Source of the DNA: Glandiceps talaboti
Taxonomy: Eukaryota; Hemichordata; Enteropneusta; Spengelidae
Length of the DNA stretch: 64,000 nucleotides
Direction: 5' to 3'
Assembly: GCF_964340395.1 (NCBI RefSeq)
Contig: NC_135557.1
Coordinates: 9,962,960-10,026,959, forward strand
The notes below the pieces were generated by a model that was given only the letters and a program-made list of their open reading frames with translations, was not told the origin of the DNA and ran no database searches. The position numbers and the translations under genes are program-made. Below, in pieces: positions 38,400 through 50,680 of this stretch (its first letter is position 1; every line of letters begins with the position of its first letter).

Positions 38400-39510
38400 A
38401 CTTATTCAGTCATAAAATCATCAGGTTTCTGACAATTTCCAATACCTGTTACAAGAAAGACTGCAGTACAAGAATATTTGGTTAGCTACATGTATTACAT
38501 CTGATGCCTTATACGTGACACGCACGATAATTGTCCAGTTTGCATCAGAGGGTGTGCCTCGCCTTCTGTACATGTGCCGTACGTCTGGCTTGTCTGTCAG
38601 TGTCACATTTTGCTTCCCCTCTTCAGTTTTCTCAGATGTTTTAAGAATTTAAACATAGTCAGTGTCTGATCGACAAAAATTCTTTCCACTGAAGTTTAGA
38701 AAACATTTAGTGCAACTTTACGTAAACGTCATGTTGATGCATCATACATCATCATGAGACGTCACATTGACCTCACACTTCGCTTCGCGCTTCCTTCAAC
38801 GTCCGGTCGTTATGAAACTAGTTCGAAGGCTTTCGCTAGCGATAGCGTGGCCAGTCTTGTTTTACTGCGTAATCGTCTAATGTTTTCCAAATAATTATGA
38901 ATTAATTTATCTTTTTGTTTACACTTTGGGTATTTTACTTGCTATTAGAACTCCCGGGCAACTCATATTTAATTTTCCAACCTTAGAATTTGTTCAATGA
39001 TCGTCAGGTTTGAGTACTTTCCTAAGCCGGTCCCACAACTGTTATACTTATACGTTATAGCTGGGCGTTGTGACCGGTAACCGGCTATTATCTACATCAC
39101 TGCCTACTAGGTACGTCAAAAACACACCGTTCGCACATGTGAGCCTGATTTTAGGCAAAATATCGGGCTATTAGAGTGCATACAGGCCCTTTTGTTCGCT
39201 TGTATTGTTTGCATTTGGTATTTGGCATTTCGCACGTTGTTTATTTGCACCATTCACAGTGTCTTATCATGCTTTGTGTAACTTGTAAGCCTAATCGACA
39301 ACTGGGCCAACGGTTTTTACTAGACAAATTTGAAACAAATTTTGCGTCAGTTTGATGGTAAACCTGCGATATTGACTACCAAACTTAGTTAACCCCAGTT
39401 ATTTTTACTCATGTTGCATCACCATATATTTAGAAAGAGTATATATGAAATATGAGAGCCATGTGAAACTTCTTCAGTGCAAAATGGGATGAAGATATGA
39501 GGGCAAAGTC
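38400..39510. other. CACTA interior, no gene recognised
   Basis: No ORF above about 61 codons. A less AT-rich block with CGCTTCGCG-like sequence lies near 38760-38840; its role is unknown. Confidence 0.45.
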
Positions 39511-39522
39511 AGTGCTCCTTAT

Positions 39523-39674
39523 AGTCTCGCTGCCAGACTCGAGACTATCGTCCCTAATCTGTTTACCGAGCGGCGCAGCCGCGAGAAGATCGGGACCAGT
39601 CCCCCTCTATTCTCGCGGCTGCGCCGCTCGGTAAACAGATTAGGGACGATAGTCTCGAGTCTGGCAGCGAGACT
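39523..39674. mobile_element. Hairpin MITE with 65-bp TIRs (MULE-like)
   Basis: Arms begin agtctcgctgccagactcga and end at the mirror tcgagtctggcagcgagact, with about 65 bp per arm and a 22-bp centre. Arm identity looks perfect. Flanked by a 9-bp direct repeat TGCTCCTTA (39513-39521 and 39674-39682, overlapping the tip by one base). Long TIRs with 9-bp duplications suggest a Mutator-like origin. Half-length relatives occur in the TRIM unit spacers at about 5733 and 12548. Confidence 0.82.
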
Positions 39675-39689
39675 GCTCCTTACAGCAGT

Positions 39690-40705
39690 TTGTTTTTCCC
39701 GCATATGCATACATTACCCATAATCCTTTTAAGTATTCTGCAGATATCTGGATATCTGTGCAATGTGCACTCATGACTCATGAAAATCTGGAATGCACTG
39801 ATCGAAGCCAATTGTACAGTTATACTATAAAAACAGGAGTTATGAGTATACCACATTGAAATAAAACAAGAGAATAAGAGATGAGGGCCCTCAGAATCGT
39901 CACGTAGAGTGATATAACAGTTACATGGATGCCGGGCATGTACCCATAGGTACGGGCCCGGGGGGGGGGGGGGTTCTGCATGCCGAACGTCATTAAGTAC
40001 ATTGTATTTCCTTTACTTTGGTGCTCATGATCGTAATTTGGATGATGCCCAAGATATTTGAGGCGTGAATACCTGTTGTTCTTCTAAAGGCTTGTTTATT
40101 ACTGTGAAGATCACACCCTAACACTTAATTGTTCTATAAACGACACATGGACAAGAATACTATTCCCATAGAGGTTAGTCTAGTTAATTCCTGATGGACC
40201 GTATTTCGTTCAGCGTTACGTTGTACATAACACGGTCAGTCAGAAACTATAGACGACATGGACGACATGGATGCCATATAATATTCCCAATAGTCACTCA
40301 ATTTTACTTAGCTAGAAATAATGTCCACAGACTCAAATCTGTCAGCACGTCTCTACTGTGAGTTTGTTGACGCTATTGGCCGGTCAGGTTTGTTAAGGAG
40401 CTCCATACACTAGCAATATTTGTGGCCCAATTTTAAACTATTATTGGAAACGATTGTCATGTCATCTAAATCTGTATTACTATGCATCAAACGCGTAGAA
40501 ATGTGAAACACGTTTAGTGGTGGCGGTATGTAGTGCATAATGAAAAGGCGTACTACGAACATTTATTTCAAAATGAGCCCTGTGATATTACAATCTACGT
40601 ACGTCCTAACCATGTAGTTCATATCATAAGCCTGCTTATATACATACATATGTATCGAATACACTAGCTACACGTATAGCGTTTATGTACGTATTGATTG
40701 CAAGC
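39690..40705. other. CACTA interior, right end, no gene recognised
   Basis: Unique AT-rich DNA with a G-run at about 39960-39973. No ORF above 60 codons. Confidence 0.5.
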
Positions 40706-40709
40706 ACGG

Positions 40710-40968
40710 TAGATTTGAATATTCATTTGTTTACTGCCCAGTTATGGGGGTGAACTCATGAATATATTCTGAACTAAATGCAAATGTATTCAAATCACTT
40801 CCGACTCGCAATCTGAACTATTTTTCAGATCGAGTATAATCCGATTAGACAGGCGCTAATGGGAAAGTACAGAAACGTCCACCTCATCAGCATAAAAGTA
40901 CAGAATTGAACTCAATCTGAACTATAGTACGGAAAATGTCGTAAACTGTACTATTTTTTCTACTAGTG
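40710..40968 (-). repeat. Right terminal inverted repeat of the CACTA element
   Basis: Reverse complement of 19929-20187, ending in TAGTG. Homology stops sharply at 40710. Confidence 0.93.
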
Positions 40969-40971
40969 TAA
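40969..40971. other. TAA target-site duplication, right
   Basis: Matches 19926-19928; abuts the TAGTG terminus. Confidence 0.88.
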
Positions 40972-41779
40972 AGTAATCTGATGTCAATCTTTTCCTGATA
41001 TGCCTAGTTTTGCATTCATTAAGACGTGTTAGTTTGCCACAATTAAGAAAACCAATTGGTATCTCTGGCCTTACAATCTCTGCCTTGCCCTTTTTCCATT
41101 GAGTCGGAATCGAATGCAAAATACCGTACCAACATAAAAGATTATTGTGATTACACCCTAGACGAGAGAGTTCCTCCCAGCCTTTCAACTTATTTTCTTC
41201 GTTAAAAATATCAGCAACAAATACAATTCCTATTCCGTATAAAAACTGGTTAAATACAGACTTATGATTCACGAGAATTTCTGAATTGTTCCAGATAACT
41301 TGGTGTTCTGTAGGGAGATTAGAAATATAATTGATTTCACTCCAACACACAAGGCTTTCTTTAAAGAAACTTGGAAGTACAACTGGCAATAAATTGACAT
41401 TATAATTACATCGCAAAATAAGCTTACCACCAATAGGCCTCAGAAAGAGGTCTAATATTAATTTCCATGGGTGTTTGAAATCATCAACATGGTATCTACT
41501 TAGCCAAGTTACTCTGAAGGCCTTGTACAAAGCAAAAATATCAATCATACCTAACCCCCCTTCATTAATATCACCAATCAATGTGTTTCTACTAATTCTA
41601 TCCGGACCTTTCCATATGAAACGGTGAATATGACTATTTACAATCTTAATATCCCTTTTCTTGACTTGGATGAGATTAAAAATATACAGAAACTTTGGGA
41701 TGATAAGTGACTTTATGATTTGAATCTTACCAATCAAAGTTAGCCCTCTAGAGTTCCACAGGTTGAGTAAACGATGCAT
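40969..41779 (-). CDS. LINE ORF2, RT thumb region
   Basis: Open frame with the post-RT motif LLNLWNSRGLTLIGKIQIIKSL, then RFIWKG and INEGGLGMIDI, typical of L1/Tx1 ORF2. It runs into the CACTA TIR at 40968; the extra residues that the ORF shows beyond that point are TIR sequence. The frame continues properly at 19926. Confidence 0.85.
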
Positions 41780-41853
41780 AGACTTAAGCGGGGCCGATAT
41801 ATTTTCCGAATATGCAAGTGAAGTGTTGTAGGAAAAGAATATTCCGACAATTT

Positions 41854-43320
41854 TTATTGGCGTTTTAGACCATTTGAAGTCGAGTCAAAAGGCTCATCCT
41901 GTCTATGCCTCCATTTACCCAGCCACATTGCTTCTGTTTTACAACGGTTGAGTGAGAGACCAGAAGCAGAATGGAAATTACGCAGCAGAGACATAAGATT
42001 TACTACAGAGTCTTCGTCTGATATAAAACATGTTAAATCGTCCGCAAATGCAGAATTCTTGACCTGTGTACCTGAAATGTCTATGCCCTTTATGGAATCT
42101 TTTTGAATAATTGATACTAAAAGTATTTCTAGACCTAAAATAAACAGTATGGGGGATAGGGGGTCGCCTTGGCGTACACCTCTTTTGATGTCAAAATATC
42201 CTGTGGTGAGTCCCCGATTCATAACACAGCTGCTTGGGTTCGAATAGAATAAATGAATCCATTTACTTAAGGAGGTACCAAAATTAAACTTATCTAGAGT
42301 TTTAAATAAAAAAGACCACTCCAGACTGTCGAAGGCTTTCTCAAAATCTAATGCGACAAGAATTCCTGGTAGGTCTACTATTTTCGTATACTCCATGATA
42401 CCTTCAATAATACGAACACAGTCCCCAATCTGACGTCCTTTGATAAATGCTGACTGGGTTTCATTAATTACAAAAGGGAGAACCTTCTCTAGGCGCTTAG
42501 CGATGCATTTCGCACCAATTTTGTAGTCTACATTGAGTAAAGTAATTGGCCTCCAATTCTTAATAAAACGTTTATCTTTGTCCTTCTTTTCTATGAGGGT
42601 AATTACTCCTTGTTTTTGGCTAGGGGTTAGTTCTCCTTTGTCACATGCAGCGTTCAAGCAATTGACAACAAAAGGTCCAATAAGAGGCCAAAATGTGATA
42701 AAAAATTCACCAGTGAGTCCATCATTTCCCGGAGTTTTGTTTTTGGGCATATCAGTTAACGCATTAAACGCTTCATCAAGGGAAATTGGACCCTCGCACA
42801 CTAATCTATTGGTTTCACTTAACTTGGGTAAGTTTAAACCGGTAAAAAACTCTTCAATGTTCTGAGGCTCAGGCTGTCTACTACTATATAAATTGGAATA
42901 AAAGGACTTGATCTCTTGCGAGATATCCGCGTGGTTGGTGACTATTTGACCCTGATTATTCATAAGTTGAGTAATTTTGGACTTGTTCGCATTAGCTTTT
43001 TCGAGACTCAGGAAGTACTTAGTATTCTTTTCACCTAGTTCGTACCAGTTAGCCCTGGAACGAATAATACTCCCCTCGGTCCTGTAGTCAATCTCGCATT
43101 GAAGTTCTCTCCGTGTACCCTCGATTTCAATCTTAGTGTTATCGGAACAATCTTCTACGAGCTGGCGTTCTAGAGTATTCAGCTTTTCTTCTAGATTCGC
43201 AATAGCTTCCTTTTTCTCCCTAGCTTTCTTTTTACCATAGTCAATAGAGATCATTTTGATCCTGTATTTCAAAAATTCCAGAGTAAACGGGGGTCGTTTG
43301 TGTGATATTCGTTTACCCAA
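41854..43320 (-). CDS. LINE ORF2, reverse transcriptase domain
   Basis: Contains a linker helix region, then RT motifs in order: MPKNKTPGNDGLTGEFF, NWRPITLLNVDYKI, QSAFIKGRQIGDCVR, VALDFEKAFDSLEW, GVRQGDPLSPILF and the catalytic box NSAFADDLTCF. The FADD catalytic aspartates are intact. Separated from the endonuclease part and from the thumb part by frameshifts. Confidence 0.9.
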   Translation of the reverse strand: MGKRISHKRPPFTLEFLKYRIKMISIDYGKKKAREKKEAIANLEEKLNTLERQLVEDCSDNTKIEIEGTRRELQCEIDYRTEGSIIRSRANWYELGEKNTKYFLSLEKANANKSKITQLMNNQGQIVTNHADISQEIKSFYSNLYSSRQPEPQNIEEFFTGLNLPKLSETNRLVCEGPISLDEAFNALTDMPKNKTPGNDGLTGEFFITFWPLIGPFVVNCLNAACDKGELTPSQKQGVITLIEKKDKDKRFIKNWRPITLLNVDYKIGAKCIAKRLEKVLPFVINETQSAFIKGRQIGDCVRIIEGIMEYTKIVDLPGILVALDFEKAFDSLEWSFLFKTLDKFNFGTSLSKWIHLFYSNPSSCVMNRGLTTGYFDIKRGVRQGDPLSPILFILGLEILLVSIIQKDSIKGIDISGTQVKNSAFADDLTCFISDEDSVVNLMSLLRNFHSASGLSLNRCKTEAMWLGKWRHRQDEPFDSTSNGLKRQ

Positions 43321-44096
43321 TTATAGAAATTATCATGAATGGTATTTTTGTAATCTTCCTCAAATAGGAAACTATTGTTGAATTTCCAATATGAACGTCC
43401 CAATTTTGTACGACTGTCCCCCATTGAAAGCGTTATTGCAGAATGGTCCGAAAAAATGCAAGAAATAACCTCCGTATTGAGTACTGCTTGTTGAAATGAA
43501 TTACTCACAAGGAAAAAATCAATGCGACTTTGAATCAGAACCGGGCGAAGCCTACGCCAGGTGAAGCGCCTTGTAGAGGGGTTGCGAATTCTATATATAT
43601 CGACAAGGTCATATTTAGAACAGATATTATCTAAAGTACTAACTGCCTTTTTCCAACAAGAGGGATTTCCTCCGAACCTATCTATGGTCGGATTAAGGGC
43701 TAAGTTGAAGTCTCCACCCCATATAACCTCTCTGTCGGGCTCTAACTCCATATCATTGATCATATTACAGAGCTGAGAAAGATTATAAATGTGGTCCTTT
43801 TCAGTATTTGGAGCGTACCAGTTAATTAATAGGTAAGGTTTATCGCAGATGTTTACAGATATAATGATAATTCTACCCTCGGAATCCGTGCTTACCTTGT
43901 TGATTACAAAATCTACATTCCTAAAAGTGACGGCTACCCCTCTACTGTTGGAATTACCATGTGAAAAGACAAAATGACCAGGCAGCTGCTTTGGCCAAAT
44001 TAATTCATCATTTTGAACACTGTGAGTTTCTTGAAGAAAGATTACAGGAAGAAATTCTTTGTCTTTGAGTAGTACGTATACTGGTGTGACGGGATG
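43269..44096 (-). CDS. LINE ORF2, APE-type endonuclease domain (N-terminus missing)
   Basis: Motifs FLQETHS, SHGNSNSRGVAV, NWYAPN, GGDFNLALNPTIDR, SRIDFFLVS and SDHSAITL mark the apurinic-endonuclease fold that nicks target DNA in non-LTR retrotransposons. The first catalytic Asn segment is absent. The ORF overlaps the RT frame by about 50 bp, indicating a frameshift near DPRLLWNF. Confidence 0.88.
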   Translation of the reverse strand, partial: HPVTPVYVLLKDKEFLPVIFLQETHSVQNDELIWPKQLPGHFVFSHGNSNSRGVAVTFRNVDFVINKVSTDSEGRIIIISVNICDKPYLLINWYAPNTEKDHIYNLSQLCNMINDMELEPDREVIWGGDFNLALNPTIDRFGGNPSCWKKAVSTLDNICSKYDLVDIYRIRNPSTRRFTWRRLRPVLIQSRIDFFLVSNSFQQAVLNTEVISCIFSDHSAITLSMGDSRTKLGRSYWKFNNSFLFEEDYKNTIHDNFYNWVNEYHTNDPRLLWNF

Positions 44097-44277
44097 TAAA
44101 TGACCGACTGTCACATTTGATATGAATATTCACTTTAAAATTCTACAATCAACTATCAATGAATAGTTTCTCAAAGTGTAATTGCAATGGTTGTAAGAGG
44201 TTATAGAGTATATGTTTGACTACGTGAAAAGGAATTTTTGAACTTTGAAATTGGAACTTCATAGAACTATACCGTTA

Positions 44278-44323
44278 GTCGTCTGTCTTATGATCGTAAC
44301 AGCGTGAAACACTGTGTAACGGC
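44278..44323 (+). ncRNA. Disrupted hammerhead-like relic
   Basis: Same context as 5838 and 12600 with better stem II (CGT/GCG) and stem I (GTCGT/ACGGC), but the core CTG-ATGA is split by four inserted bases (tctt). Presumably inactive. Confidence 0.6.
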
Positions 44324-44344
44324 TCCTGTGTATATTACTTGACA

Positions 44345-44345
<1 letters not shown>

Positions 44346-44429
<84 letters not shown>
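44346..44429 (+). repeat. (AT)n microsatellite
   Basis: Two AT runs with a phase flip at about 44390, then TGTGTG. Confidence 0.95.
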
Positions 44430-44433
<4 letters not shown>

Positions 44434-45113
44434 GTGTGTGTGGGGGGGTTGATTTTTTTGTATTTGTATTTCTTTAATTCCCTCGTATTCCTGGCATTGC
44501 GCGCAAAAATATTTTTGAAATGAATTATAATTTTGAAACAATTAAAGGTGATTTTCGTACATCAAACAAAGCTGTTTTCATAAAAAAAATAATAAATTAC
44601 TGATTTTCTCCTCGATATTACTAGCGTCAACATTGATTTTGGCGAAAATACTCGTCTTAAAATGTTTTGAAATTTTGGAAAAAAGTCCGAATTGGACTGT
44701 CGTTTAGAATTGAACATGACATTTTGAAAAGGCTTTTTATAAATTAAACTAGTATTCTGTTGAATTGATTGTATACTACAACGAAATACATGCCAAATAA
44801 AAAAGTCAGATTCTTCGAATATGTCTGTTACTTTTTTTCTAAACAAAAGGAATAAGTTAAACAGACTGTGGTGGCAGTAATGCATACCTCTGGAAATGAT
44901 ACAATAATTACGATATATATCCATGGGTTTATTATTCACAGCATTGACCCCTGTATGTATTCATGTATCCTACTGATTAATCAAACTGTTGAAGCAAAAA
45001 GCCAGGATAATGTCAACTATTGCATAAATGTGTACGTCTCACGTATCATCATCTCTCTATTTGTCTGTCTATCAGTGTGTATGTCTATCTACCCAGTATA
45101 TACCTACCTACGT

Positions 45114-45114
45114 C

Positions 45115-45200
<86 letters not shown>

Positions 45201-45205
45201 CTGCC

Positions 45206-45250
<45 letters not shown>

Positions 45251-45271
45251 GTCAGTCTGTCTGTCTGTCTA
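45114..45271 (+). repeat. (CTAT)n / (CTGT)n microsatellite
   Basis: Same position in the unit as 6730-7050; shorter and without the TC block. Confidence 0.95.
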
Positions 45272-45359
45272 ACTACGCCCACGAATTATGCTTTACGTCG
45301 CTAACGACATATTCGACAAGTGGGCCGACAGACATTGATTTTTCAATGCCTCTTTGATA

Positions 45360-47060
<1,701 letters not shown>

Positions 47061-47186
47061 TAAAATAGATATGCCAAATGAATAATAATTGGAGAACATT
47101 ATATTAACATTATAATCTTTACAATTCGCTTTCCTTTCCTCGTTGGTTTTTATTTGAGTCAATGATATGTCAAGAATGACGAACAC

Positions 47187-47418
47187 TTTTTTAAAGACAG
47201 AAACTTTTATAGCGAAGAGGAAAAATAAGCTAGAAATCTGCTCGAACAAGTGGGACAATGTAAGAATCGAGTGACACTTCTGCATTATGGGATGCCAATC
47301 ACTTTATAGCATTTTATAGCAATATATACCGTGCAATGTAACCCTTTCTCCTTTTCTTTTCCTTCCTTTTTGTTGTTACTCAACTCCTTTGGAAAATAAA
47401 AAAAATTAATTTAAAAAA
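47187..47418 (+). mobile_element. Severely 5'-truncated LINE copy with target duplication
   Basis: 232 bp: the last about 27 codons of the same LINE ORF2 (AKRKNKLEICSNKWDN), its 3' UTR and an A-rich tail. Flanked by ATGACGAACAC (47176-47186 and 47419-47429). Shows that this LINE family has been active at this locus more than once. Confidence 0.88.
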
Positions 47419-47425
47419 ATGACGA

Positions 47426-47429
<4 letters not shown>

Positions 47430-47466
<37 letters not shown>
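47430..47466 (+). repeat. (AC)n / (AT)n microsatellite
   Basis: Short dinucleotide runs directly after the LINE target duplication. Confidence 0.9.
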
Positions 47467-47628
47467 GATTGGTAAATATCATTAATTCATAGACTTTACA
47501 TTTCTCTTTCATTTCCTCGTCGATCATTGAATTTATTTCATTTTGAGTCAATGATATTTCAAAAATGATTTAACTTTATCATTAAGACTGAAGAACAATG
47601 TATTCCAGTATATATACCTGTACATAGC

Positions 47629-47991
47629 GTTGTTTACAAAGCAACAGTCACCACTAACCAAGATCACAAATCATACATAGGTGTTAGTGACACAGAATTC
47701 AAAAGCAGGTTTAACAACCACAAGTCTTCATTTAAACTTGATCACAAGAAGAAAGACACTGCGCTCAGTAAATACATTTGGCACCTAAAAGACAGCAAAA
47801 CTAATTATGACATACACTGGTCAGTTCTCAAGCAGGCTTCCTCATACTCTAACGTTACAAAACGATGCCAACTATGTCTCTGGGAAAAATATTTTATTAT
47901 AACTGCCGACAAATCAACGAACTTGAACAGCAGAACTGAATTAATCAGTAAATGCCGGCACGCTAACAAGTTCTTACTTAATAATACGTAA
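47629..47991 (+). CDS. Penelope-like GIY-YIG endonuclease fragment, second family
   Basis: An uninterrupted 120-codon frame without an ATG start near its beginning. It reads VYKATV, SYIGVSDTEFKSRFNNHKSSF, LSKYIWHLKD, HWSVLKQ, KRCQLCLWEKYFI, then ELISKCRHANKFLL and a stop: the GIY-YIG domain and terminal Cys-His motif of a Penelope-like element. It differs at many residues from the element at 32414, so it is another family. 5'-truncated at about 47629. Confidence 0.88.
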   Translation, partial: VVYKATVTTNQDHKSYIGVSDTEFKSRFNNHKSSFKLDHKKKDTALSKYIWHLKDSKTNYDIHWSVLKQASSYSNVTKRCQLCLWEKYFIITADKSTNLNSRTELISKCRHANKFLLNNT

Positions 47992-48087
47992 CCTTTGTTG
48001 TCAATTTTCTTTAGCCGTCAGTGAACACACATAAGTTATGTACATAAAGCAGAATGTATAGCTAACGAATACTATTAAACCACACTA

Positions 48088-48129
48088 TTACACCTGACGA
48101 TCCTTCTGGTGAAACGGTCCGTAGTGTAA
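48088..48129 (+). ncRNA. Hammerhead ribozyme of the second Penelope family
   Basis: Stem I TTACAC (48088-48093) pairs perfectly with GTGTAA (48124-48129). Core CTGACGA (48094-48100), stem II CC-ttct-GG within a T-T pair, GAAA (48111-48114), stem III ACG-GTC-CGT, cleavage triplet GUA ending at 48123. It lies 97 bp after the GIY-YIG stop codon, as expected for a Penelope terminal region. Confidence 0.75.
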
Positions 48130-48167
48130 ACCCACAATGTAATATCAGACTCGTCTTCTTTCATTTT

Positions 48168-48533
<366 letters not shown>

Positions 48534-49359
48534 TCCATCCAAACACTTTACAGGTATGGTTAATTTTATCAGCAACAGTTATGCATGTGTGTTGCTGTCT
48601 ATGGTGTGATCTCACGAATTCTCAATTCTCTTTTTAACTATTACAAACTGTCATCACATATAAATTTACCATTGGGATGATGATAGCCCTCCCAACTCCC
48701 TTCAGTCACTTGGAGTACCATGCAGCTTGCCATTAAAAAAGGAAGTTACCGTCCACCTCCTATAAGTCCTCTTAGACTGACATAAGGTTGCACTCGAGAC
48801 CAAAATGTCAATACTTAAATGCCAATATGTCAACGTTTTAGTATCAGAAGAAGGAATCCGTTCATAATTCCCTTAGTTAACAAAAGTTGATATTATGTGT
48901 GTACTAGCTTTTTTCTTGTCATCCATGCATAAACATCATAATTGCAAGAAGTAAATAATAAGGGCTGCTATATAGAATATCTGAGGGTGCGACAATGTGA
49001 AATATCTGAACCTGAAATTACTTATATTTTATTTTACATTTAGCAGTATTGCCGTTTAGCTCCCCTCCCTCTCAACATGACCTTCAACCTTTCAGCCGTA
49101 TCACTAGAATGACATGCAGTGTTTATTTTCTCAGTGTACTAATTTAGTATTGCAAAAAAAAAACCTCCTCATGTTTAGAAAACGTGATTTCTTATAGTGC
49201 TCACATTCACACTGAAATCAAGACAGGAAATTTAATTAGTTATTTACTTTAATTTCACAACTCCACAGTCAAATATTTTAAGATAACAAATGTACAGAAA
49301 CAAACCATGTAGTAGAACGGCATTATTATATTCAGAATATATTACGGAATATGTACAAT

Positions 49360-49606
49360 AGGGGACTTGCAATCAAGACTGAGCATGCTCAGACACAAAG
49401 GGCTATGGGATTATCTGTGGTTATCGTAATACCTAATCTGGAGCTACCGATAAAATAACCCCCCCCCCCAAGGTCAGGGTGACTATGAATTGATTATCAG
49501 TGGTTACAAACAATGTAACAATATTGTTTACAATACTAATTGATTAGCATTTATTATCCCATTTCCCACGATGCAGCATTCAACATGGAGGGTTTGCAAG
49601 TTCCCT
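49360..49606 (+). mobile_element. MITE of 247 bp, copy 1
   Basis: TIRs AGGGGACTTGCAA and TTGCAAGTTCCCT, flanked by AT. The paralogous X3 sequence (gtgcaattaaagcc near 63195) is an empty site that fits a 2-bp AT duplication. No coding capacity. Confidence 0.75.
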
Positions 49607-49767
49607 ATTGAAGCCACATAAACCGTGATTGGAAAGTTTTATTTTAAAGTGATTTGTTCCAGTACACCCTGCACACAGTATTGAATAAAACATCCCCAAT
49701 CAAATGGATTTTTGTATCTGTGGCCAAAACTTAGTCTCCTAATGAGTCACAAATTCAGACTTTTAAT

Positions 49768-50016
49768 AGGGAACTTGCAAACCCACCATGTTGAACGTTG
49801 CATCGTGGGAGATGTGATAATAAAAACTAATAAATTGGTAATGTAAACAATACTGTAACATTGTTTGCAACTACGAATGATCAATTCATAGTTTACCCTT
49901 ACCATTGTGGAAGGTTTTTTTTTTATCGGTAGCTCCAAATGAGGTTTTACGATAACCACATATAATCCCATAGTCCTTTGCGTCTGAGCATGCTCAGTCT
50001 GGATTGCAAGTTCCCT
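49768..50016 (-). mobile_element. MITE of 249 bp, copy 2 (inverted)
   Basis: Inverted relative to copy 1, 161 bp away, with the same TIRs (AGGGAACTTGCAA) and AT flanks. Internal similarity is high (gagcatgctcag, ggagctaccgataaa) with scattered changes. Confidence 0.75.
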
Positions 50017-50680
50017 ATTAGCATGTACAATGTCTACCTTTTGTATATGACAATTTTAAATTAATATATTGTTGGTTGTCTGGTCGAAAACAAAATAATA
50101 CCCTACTTTACAAATGTAAATTCACGTAGATACAACTTAGTCAGTATGATATATCACAAACTGTCACCCATACTGTATAGGGTAGGTTTGTCCGACATTG
50201 TATGGAGTCAATCATATGTTCTTTCAAAACAACAATATCTTATCATTGTATTCCCACTATGATTACAATATCACGTGCAAATATTACAACATATTTTCTG
50301 TCACTTATATTGAAAATGAAGACATTGAAAAATACAAGTTTACATCAAATACTGTAAAGGTCTAAATAGTTCAATTAAGTACATGTATGTAAGCGTATCT
50401 GATATTAAACATTTTCAAAAAAGGGAGACAACATACTACATTCCATCTGTTCATTATTAGTTGTTATTACTGTGCAACAAGCAGTATTTAGTGATATTTT
50501 AGTCAAGCCAGATGATGAAATCTAGCATTGGTAGCAACTTTTAAGATTGTCCTTGAGGGAGGCAGGTGTCGTTTTGTCTGATCAAATACATACGTGCATA
50601 TTTATAACGGGAAATAAAGTTGAACTTATTACATGCTTATATTCAAATATATCAAGTATTACCAGTCATCAATGAACAGA

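Larger units (their letters stand above)
40969..44096 (-). mobile_element. LINE (L1/Tx1-like), 5' part, truncated at its 5' end
   Basis: Minus-strand order: APE-type endonuclease, RT, thumb. The usual N-terminal NxRG segment of the endonuclease is missing, so the copy is 5'-truncated at about 44096. It carries two frame breaks (near 43270-43320 and 41780-41860), so it was already dead as a retrotransposon when or after the CACTA element entered. Confidence 0.9.
48540..50545. repeat. Paralogous block X2 (3' of the GPCR gene)
   Basis: Aligns with X3 from tcagcaaca (48570 and 58311) onward, including ccctcccaactcccttcag and the closing gcagtatttagt...tagtcaag (about 50483-50505 and 63966-64000). 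Two MITEs interrupt it. No gene seen inside. Confidence 0.78.
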
